Shown here piece after piece: positions 31,047 through 36,505 of a stretch of DNA of 36,505 nucleotides (position 1 is the stretch's first letter; each line of letters opens with the position of its first letter). The notes beneath the pieces were generated by a model. That model was not told the origin of the DNA and did not search any database. It saw only the letters and a program-made list of their open reading frames with translations. The translations under genes were made by a program, and so were the position numbers. The stretch is taken from the NCBI GenBank assembly GCA_021793375.1, contig JAJYSY010000020.1:1-36505 (forward strand). Direction: 5' to 3'. Source of the DNA: Bacteroidota bacterium (lineage in GTDB: Bacteria; Bacteroidota; Bacteroidia; Flavobacteriales; Flavobacteriaceae).

Positions 31047-32609
31047 TTAGAAAGGAACATCATCAAAAGGATCTCCTCCACTTTTATCTTCTCCTTTATT
31101 CATCGAACTTCCAAAAGCTTCTTCTGCTGAAGGAAAATTAGAAGTCAGTTCATTTATATCATCTCCTTCATTGAGTTTAGAATGAAATTCATTGGGAACA
31201 CCACCAAAATCGTCTAAATTTTCAAATCTTCCTAAATGTCCGATAAACTTCAATCTGATGGTATCTGTAGCTCCGTTTCTATGTTTTGCCACAATAAACT
31301 CTGCTTGCCCTTGTGTGGGGGTTCTTTCTTCGTCATCCCACTCATCAATTCCGTAATATTCCGGACGATAAATAAATGATACAATATCGGCATCTTGCTC
31401 AATTGCTCCAGATTCACGAAGGTCTGAGAGCAATGGTCTTTTGCTTCCTGTTCTTGTTTCTACGGCACGAGAAAGCTGCGACAACGCAATTACCGGAATA
31501 TCCAATTCTTTAGCCAAAGCTTTTAGGTTTCTTGAAATTGTAGAAATTTCCTGCTCTCTATTTCCTGATTTGGTGTTTACACTTGCAGTCATCAGCTGTA
31601 AATAATCAATCATGATTAATTTGATTCCATGTTGAGAAGCCAATCTTCTGGCTTTTGCTCTCAAATCAAAAATAGAAAGAGAAGGGGTGTCATCTATAAA
31701 AAGTGGTGCTTTTTCTAAAGACTTTACTTTTACGTTTAACTGTTCCCATTCGTGGGTTTCTAAGTTTCCTGTTCTTAATTTCTCTGAAGACAATCCTGTT
31801 TCTGAAGAAATTAAACGAGTAATCAGCTGAACAGAAGACATTTCCAAAGAGAAAAACGCTACCGGAACACCTTGTCCTACTGCAATATTTCTTGCCATAG
31901 ACAGGGTAAGTGCGGTTTTTCCCATCCCCGGTCGTGCGGCCACAATAACCAAATCACTGGGTTGCCAACCGGAAGTTAGTTTATCCAAATCTTCAAACCC
32001 GGAAGGAACCCCGCTCAATCCTTCTTTGTTTGAAATTTCTTCAATACGTTTTTTGGCCTGCATTACCAAGGTTTGCGCAGATTCTGTACTGGTTTTTATA
32101 TTTCCTTGCGTAACATCGTAAAGTTTAGATTCCGCAGAATCCAGCAAATCGAAAACATCGGTAGATTCATCAAAAGCTTCTTTGATGATTTCATTAGAAA
32201 TTCTAATCAAACTCCTTTGAATAAATTTCTGAAGAATTATTCTGGCGTGAAATTCAATATGCGCAGAAGAAGACACTTTATTGGCCAATTGAGCCAAATA
32301 AAAATCGCCTCCTACAGTTTCTAATCTTTTTTGTTTTTTAAGTTCACTGGAAACTGTTAATAAATCTATAGGCTCTCCTTGTTCAAACAATGAAAATATA
32401 GCTTCAAAGATATAGCCGTGAGATTCTTTATAAAAAGCTTCCGGAGTCAACATATCTACAACCTCATCCACTCCTTTTTTATCAATCAGCATAGCACCAA
32501 GTGTAGCTTCTTCCAAATCAACTGCTTGCGGAGGAATTCTTCCCTTTTCAAGGTTTACCAAATCTCCTCTTCCCGAACTGTAACTATATTTTTTACTCAA
32601 TGTTTTCAT
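31047..32609 (-). CDS. dnaB: Replicative DNA helicase DnaB
   Basis: A 520-residue hexameric helicase. The N-terminal DnaB domain (PPQAVDLEEATLGAMLIDKK) is followed by the RecA-like ATPase core with Walker A ARPGMGKT (about 225-232), SLEMSSVQLITRLISSETGL, KLIMIDYLQLM (Walker B) and GATDTIRLKF. It unwinds DNA at the replication fork. The ATG at 32609 is preferred over one at 32669 because a TATTTTTG box lies between them and the usual N-terminus begins here. The acidic serine-rich tail is typical of Bacteroidota. There are no signs of an intein. Confidence 0.95.
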   Translation of the reverse strand: MKTLSKKYSYSSGRGDLVNLEKGRIPPQAVDLEEATLGAMLIDKKGVDEVVDMLTPEAFYKESHGYIFEAIFSLFEQGEPIDLLTVSSELKKQKRLETVGGDFYLAQLANKVSSSAHIEFHARIILQKFIQRSLIRISNEIIKEAFDESTDVFDLLDSAESKLYDVTQGNIKTSTESAQTLVMQAKKRIEEISNKEGLSGVPSGFEDLDKLTSGWQPSDLVIVAARPGMGKTALTLSMARNIAVGQGVPVAFFSLEMSSVQLITRLISSETGLSSEKLRTGNLETHEWEQLNVKVKSLEKAPLFIDDTPSLSIFDLRAKARRLASQHGIKLIMIDYLQLMTASVNTKSGNREQEISTISRNLKALAKELDIPVIALSQLSRAVETRTGSKRPLLSDLRESGAIEQDADIVSFIYRPEYYGIDEWDDEERTPTQGQAEFIVAKHRNGATDTIRLKFIGHLGRFENLDDFGGVPNEFHSKLNEGDDINELTSNFPSAEEAFGSSMNKGEDKSGGDPFDDVPF

Positions 32610-32613
32610 ACCA

Positions 32614-32621
32614 CAAAAATA
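32614..32621 (-). promoter_or_regulatory. -7 promoter box of dnaB
   Basis: The reverse strand reads TATTTTTG, matching TAnnTTTG, 4 bp before the chosen dnaB ATG. As with mnmE, this implies a very short or absent 5' leader. Confidence 0.45.
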
Positions 32622-32820
32622 ACCAATTTGAATCGCTAAAAAAGAAAAACGTCGGATTTGATAATCCACAGTCCATCAACATTTGAACTGTTGATAACTT
32701 TTTTGAAGTTAGTGTATAGTATTTTTTTTATAGAAAAAATTATTAATACCAAAAATAAGTGTTTTGCATATATTTTTCAATAGGTTTTAAGAAATTGTTT
32801 TTATTGACAGATAAGCATAA

Positions 32821-32848
32821 AAAAACCGAAGACTTAGCTTCGGTTTTT
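32821..32848. terminator. Stem-loop terminator of accA
   Basis: Perfect 11-bp stem aaaaaccgaag (32821-32831) / cttcggttttt (32838-32848) with a six-base loop and runs on both sides, just past the accA stop. It separates accA from dnaB. Confidence 0.85.
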
Positions 32849-32879
32849 GTGATTTTTATAAGGCATACTGTTTATAGAT

Positions 32880-33833
32880 TTACCCCTTATAAACTCCCAT
32901 ATTAGAATATTTTTCTATCCTATTTTCAATCAATTCTTCTACTGAAAAATCTTTTAAATTTTTATAAGCTTTTAATACTTCTTTTTCTAAGATTTTACAC
33001 ATTTCATTTTTGTCATAATGTGCTCCTCCAATGGGTTCTGTGATAATAGAATCTATTACTTTTAAGCTTTTTGCATCTTTTGCTGTTAATTTTAATGCAG
33101 AAGCAGCTTCTTCTTTATGGTCCCAGCTTCTCCAAAGAATAGAAGAACAGTTTTCCGGAGAAATTACGGAATACCAAGAGTTTTCTAACATCATTACTTT
33201 ATCTCCCAATCCGATTCCCAAAGCTCCTCCGCTTGCGCCTTCTCCTATAACGACTACAATCACCGGAACTTTCAGCCTGCTCATTTCCATAATATTTTGC
33301 GCAATAGCTTGTCCCTGACCTCTTTCTTCTGCTTCCAATCCGGGATAAGCTCCGGGCGTATCGATTAAAGTTAAGATAGGCAGATTAAATTTCTCTGCTT
33401 GTTTCATCAATCTTAAAGCTTTTCTATAGCCTTCAGGATTTGCCATTCCAAAGTTTCGGTATTGGCGTTCTTTGGTGTTTCTTCCTTTTTGTTGGCCGAT
33501 AATCATAAAGCTTTGATCGCCGATTCTTCCTACGCCTCCCACCATTGCTTTATCATCTGAAACATTTCGATCTCCGTGAAGCTCTATAAAGTTTTCTCCG
33601 CAAATTCCTTTAATGTAATCTAATGTATAAGGACGATTGGGGTGTCGAGAAAGTTGAACTCTTTGCCAAGGCGTTAAATTTTTATAAAGGTCTTTTTTTA
33701 TGCTCTCCATTTTCTTTTCGATTTGCCTACAAGTCTCACTTACATCTACATCACTGTCCTCTCCAATTTTGCAAGCTTTGGCATATTGCTCTTCCAGCTC
33801 TTGAATCGGTTTCTCAAAATCTAAATATTCCAT
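32880..33833 (-). CDS. accA: Acetyl-CoA carboxylase carboxyltransferase subunit alpha
   Basis: A 317-residue AccA. The N-terminal helical part ([20 protein letters not shown]) is followed by [40 protein letters not shown] and [20 protein letters not shown], the crotonase-fold core binding carboxybiotin and acetyl-CoA. With AccD it makes malonyl-CoA for fatty-acid synthesis. Length is normal for the family. It is transcribed alone, with a TATCTTTG box upstream and a terminator after. Confidence 0.97.
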   Translation of the reverse strand: MEYLDFEKPIQELEEQYAKACKIGEDSDVDVSETCRQIEKKMESIKKDLYKNLTPWQRVQLSRHPNRPYTLDYIKGICGENFIELHGDRNVSDDKAMVGGVGRIGDQSFMIIGQQKGRNTKERQYRNFGMANPEGYRKALRLMKQAEKFNLPILTLIDTPGAYPGLEAEERGQGQAIAQNIMEMSRLKVPVIVVVIGEGASGGALGIGLGDKVMMLENSWYSVISPENCSSILWRSWDHKEEAASALKLTAKDAKSLKVIDSIITEPIGGAHYDKNEMCKILEKEVLKAYKNLKDFSVEELIENRIEKYSNMGVYKG

Positions 33834-33868
33834 ATCCTAAAAATGAGGTTTGAAAATTTTTCAATGTA

Positions 33869-33876
33869 CAAAGATA
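33869..33876 (-). promoter_or_regulatory. -7 promoter box of accA
   Basis: The reverse strand reads TATCTTTG (exact TAnnTTTG), 35 bp before the accA ATG. No clear -33 TTG at 19 bp. Confidence 0.55.
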
Positions 33877-33987
33877 GAAAACTTATGATTAGTAACTTAA
33901 AGCTTTTAAGGTTTGTTTTTGAAAAAGACAGTGTTTTCTGAAGGTTATTCGTCTCTTAAAGATTCTTCTAAGCTGATTTCAAATCAA

Positions 33988-35064
33988 TTAACGCTTAGCT
34001 CTTTGCAGTAAAAACACTGCTAAAATTCCAAATCCGATATTGGGAATCCACACTGCCAACCAAGGAGAAAAAGTGGATTGCTCTGCGATGGTTCCAAAAA
34101 TCTTATCTAAAAACACATATAAGAAAGCAATGGAAATTCCGATGGCTAAGTTGACTCCCATTCCTCCTCTTCTTTTCATTGCAGAAACGGAAACTGCGAT
34201 TATCGTTAAAATAAAAGCAGAAATCGGAACACTCCATCTTTTATAGCTTTCTACTTTATAACGATTGATATTTCCGGCTCCGTGTTTTTTTTGTTGTTCG
34301 ATAAACTCTTTTAACTCAAAATAGTTTAAGGTTTCTGCCATATAAGAAGCCGGGGCGAGGGCATCAAAATCAAATGGTAAAATAGTGTCTAATCGCGATC
34401 CGCCTTCCAGTTTATCCTCTTCTTCTGTGATGTGTCTTTTTTTATAATTCACCAAAGTATAATTCTCTTCTTCCGGATTATACTTTAAAGTAGAAGCGGT
34501 TAATTTCATCGTCATCTTTCCATCATCATCAAACTGTTCCAACACAAAATCATTGGCACGATTTGCCTCCGGTCGGAAATAAGAAGTATAAATAAATTCG
34601 TAGTCGTTTATTTGCCTATAAACATCTTCTGTTTCTTTGACTTGTGTTCTTTTGAGGTATTTATATTTGAATTCATTATAGCCTTTGCTGGCTTCCGGAG
34701 CTAAGTAAGAACTCATCAGTAAAGCTCCCAAACAAACTATTGTTGCTCCGATGACATAAGGTCTTAAGAATCGCCAAAAACTCACTCCAGAACTCAGAAA
34801 AGCTACAATTTCTGTATTGCTTGCCAATTTTGAAGTAAACCATATTATGGATAGAAATAATAAAATAGGAAAAAGAAGATTGGCAAAAAATACCGTAAAA
34901 TCTACATAATAAATCAGTACTTCTTGCAGAGGTACTTCGTGATCCCTGATTTTTCCGATTTTCTCCGCAAGATCTACTGTTATTCCGATGGGTACAAACA
35001 ACAACATCATCACCCCGAAAGTGGCTAAATATCGTTTTAATATGTACCAATCTAAGATTTTCAC
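33988..35064 (-). CDS. LptF/LptG-family lipopolysaccharide export permease
   Basis: A 358-residue YjgP/YjgQ-family inner-membrane protein: ILDWYILKRYLATFGVMMLL at the start, three N-terminal membrane helices, a periplasmic beta-jellyroll-like middle (about 120-260), then three C-terminal helices (ISAFILTIIAVSVSAMKRRG onward). With LptB it drives LPS from the inner membrane to the Lpt bridge. The start is GTG at 35064, overlapping the tgt stop as GTGA, so translation is coupled. LptF and LptG are hard to separate by eye, so no symbol is given. Confidence 0.9.
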   Translation of the reverse strand: MKILDWYILKRYLATFGVMMLLFVPIGITVDLAEKIGKIRDHEVPLQEVLIYYVDFTVFFANLLFPILLFLSIIWFTSKLASNTEIVAFLSSGVSFWRFLRPYVIGATIVCLGALLMSSYLAPEASKGYNEFKYKYLKRTQVKETEDVYRQINDYEFIYTSYFRPEANRANDFVLEQFDDDGKMTMKLTASTLKYNPEEENYTLVNYKKRHITEEEDKLEGGSRLDTILPFDFDALAPASYMAETLNYFELKEFIEQQKKHGAGNINRYKVESYKRWSVPISAFILTIIAVSVSAMKRRGGMGVNLAIGISIAFLYVFLDKIFGTIAEQSTFSPWLAVWIPNIGFGILAVFLLQRAKR

Positions 35065-36191
35065 AGTTTACGTTCCAATTTTGTCATCATTTGATTTTTC
35101 CAGGTTTTAAAATCTCCTGCAATAATATGTTTTCTCGCTTCGCGAACCAACCACAAATAAAATCCTAAGTTATGGATACTGGCAATTTGACGACCCAACA
35201 TTTCGTTGACAGAAAATAAATGCCTTAAATAAGCTTTGGAATATTCTGTATCTACCCAGGTGTGGTTCATTTCATCTATAGGAGAAAAATCTTCTCGCCA
35301 TTTTCTGTTTTTTATGTTGATGATTCCCTCTGAAGTGAAAAGCATTCCATTTCTTCCATTTCTGGTGGGCATCACACAATCAAACATATCAACACCAAGA
35401 GAAATATTTTCTAAAATATTTGCCGGAGTTCCTACTCCCATTAAATATCTGGGTTTATCTTTGGGTAAAACATCGGTTACCACATCGGTTAATTCATACA
35501 TTTTTTCGGTAGGCTCCCCTACTGATAATCCTCCAATTGCATTTCCTTCTGCTTCTTTTTCGGCAATATATTCTGCAGATTGAATTCTCAAATCTTTATA
35601 AACTCCGCCTTGAACAATAGGAAACAGATGCTGTTGATGTCCGTAATGTGGCTTTGTTTTGTTCAATCTGGAAAAACATCTGTCTAACCAGCGATGCGTG
35701 CGGGCTGTAGATTTTTTGGCGTAAGTATAATCTGCGGGATAAGGAATACATTCATCAAAAGCCATAATAATATCCGCACCTATTGTGCGTTGAATATCCA
35801 TCACACTTTCTGGAGTAAACACATGTTTTGATCCATCTATATGAGACCTGAAATGTACTCCTTCTTCTTTGATTTTTCGATTATCAGAGAGAGAAAAAAC
35901 TTGAAATCCACCGCTGTCTGTTAAGATAGGACGATTCCAATTCATAAATTGATGCAATCCTCCTGCTGCTTTCATCACATCCATCTGCGGACGTAAATAT
36001 AAGTGATAGGTATTTCCCAATATAATATCGGGATTGATATCTTCTCTTAATTCTCTTTGGTGAATTCCCTTTACATTGGCAATAGTTCCCACCGGCATAA
36101 AAATCGGGGTTTCGATTTTTCCGTGGTCTGTGGTAAAAACGCCTGCTCTTGCTTTGGTTTCTGTGTCTTGTTTTTTTAATTCAAACGCCAT
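35061..36191 (-). CDS. tgt: tRNA-guanine transglycosylase (queuosine pathway), zinc ligands substituted
   Basis: A 376-residue Tgt that exchanges guanine 34 of GUN-anticodon tRNAs for preQ1. Catalytic features are intact: TDSGGFQ with D92, IVQGG, GLSVGEP, and the nucleophile D271 in DCVMPTRNGRNG. The C-terminal zinc site usually has CxCxxC plus a later His. At the aligned positions this protein has N309, T311 and D314 (EMNHTWVDTEYSKAYLRHL), while H340 in SIHNLGFY is kept, so zinc binding through the usual cysteines is lost without change in length. I believe related Flavobacteriia share this but could not check. Confidence 0.95.
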   Translation of the reverse strand: MAFELKKQDTETKARAGVFTTDHGKIETPIFMPVGTIANVKGIHQRELREDINPDIILGNTYHLYLRPQMDVMKAAGGLHQFMNWNRPILTDSGGFQVFSLSDNRKIKEEGVHFRSHIDGSKHVFTPESVMDIQRTIGADIIMAFDECIPYPADYTYAKKSTARTHRWLDRCFSRLNKTKPHYGHQQHLFPIVQGGVYKDLRIQSAEYIAEKEAEGNAIGGLSVGEPTEKMYELTDVVTDVLPKDKPRYLMGVGTPANILENISLGVDMFDCVMPTRNGRNGMLFTSEGIINIKNRKWREDFSPIDEMNHTWVDTEYSKAYLRHLFSVNEMLGRQIASIHNLGFYLWLVREARKHIIAGDFKTWKNQMMTKLERKL

Positions 36192-36505
36192 ATTTGCATT
36201 TTATCAACGGCAAAGATAAGGAAAGGAGAGAACTTGAATTTAAAATTGAACCTAAATTTCAGTTTGTCATAAAATCCGAATTAAAGTGAAAAATAAAAAA
36301 GACGAAAAAATGACTTCTCCGCCTTTTTACTTTATATATAAGTTTTCAGAAGTTATCTGCAATATAATTGGGAACAATATATCCGAAAACTAGATAGTGT
36401 CCCTTATAGTGTGTCTGTTTCATCTCTAATTATAAAATTTGAAGTTCATTATTTTGATTAAAGCTAAACTAATTCATTCAATTTTTCATCAAATTTAAAA
36501 TTATA
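36192..36505. other. Gene-free right end with the tgt promoter
   Basis: A 314-bp AT-rich stretch. It holds a TATCTTTG box on the reverse strand (36211-36218), 19 bp before the tgt ATG. It also has a weak imperfect stem (around 36296-36341, aaaaaagacg with cgccttttt) that might end transcription from a gene beyond the window. Nothing else was recognised. Confidence 0.5.

Overview
This is a low-GC chromosomal window from a member of the Bacteroidota, most likely class Flavobacteriia. The evidence is a SusC/SusD pair, DUF4252 lipoproteins, gene starts without Shine-Dalgarno sites, and repeated Bacteroidota-type -7 promoter boxes (TAnnTTTG). These boxes lie ahead of mnmE, thrS, tgt, accA, dnaB, a lipoprotein gene, the DUF4143 ATPase gene and the abiE operon. 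The genus cannot be fixed from the sequence alone.

Positions 1-12968 form a defence island, all on the minus strand. In transcription order it holds an XRE-type control protein, hsdM, a four-helix-bundle gene bracketed by dense TTAATGGTTAA-type repeats, hsdS, cas13b, a 13-repeat CRISPR array, a remnant AbiEi-like antitoxin, a DUF4143 AAA ATPase, an internally deleted AlbA_2-type regulator, an AbiEi/AbiEii toxin-antitoxin pair, and the start of hsdR running off the window edge. The main result is a type VI-B (Cas13b) RNA-targeting CRISPR system, with two intact HEPN RxxxxH motifs and 36-bp repeats at a 66-bp period. It sits between hsdS and hsdR of a type I restriction-modification operon, together with several other defence cassettes. 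Two short copies of the hsdR start region lie at cassette boundaries (2254-2273 and 4559-4578). They suggest that cassettes were stacked one after another immediately in front of hsdR.

Positions 13234-36505 are ordinary chromosome: mnmE; a DUF4870 membrane protein; a SusC/SusD uptake pair; an ECF sigma factor, a putative anti-sigma factor and two DUF4252 proteins; an S41 peptidase, a SIMPL-domain protein and a lipoprotein; the thrS-infC-rpmI-rplT translation operon with a probable AUC start for infC; an OmpA-family protein; a secreted protein of the group often labelled asparagine synthetase B; dnaB; accA; and tgt with an LptF/LptG-type permease. Clear stem-loop terminators separate several of these units.

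How the island may work together: HsdM, HsdS and HsdR would modify and cut DNA, Cas13b with its crRNAs would act on phage transcripts, and AbiE would act by toxin-mediated growth arrest. The gene arrangement suggests that cas13b is read from the hsdM-hsdS transcript, being only 12 bp after hsdS. It also suggests that hsdR is now the third cistron of the abiE operon, since its start overlaps the toxin stop. No cas1, cas2, csx27 or csx28 is visible here, so spacer acquisition and accessory functions must lie elsewhere or be absent.
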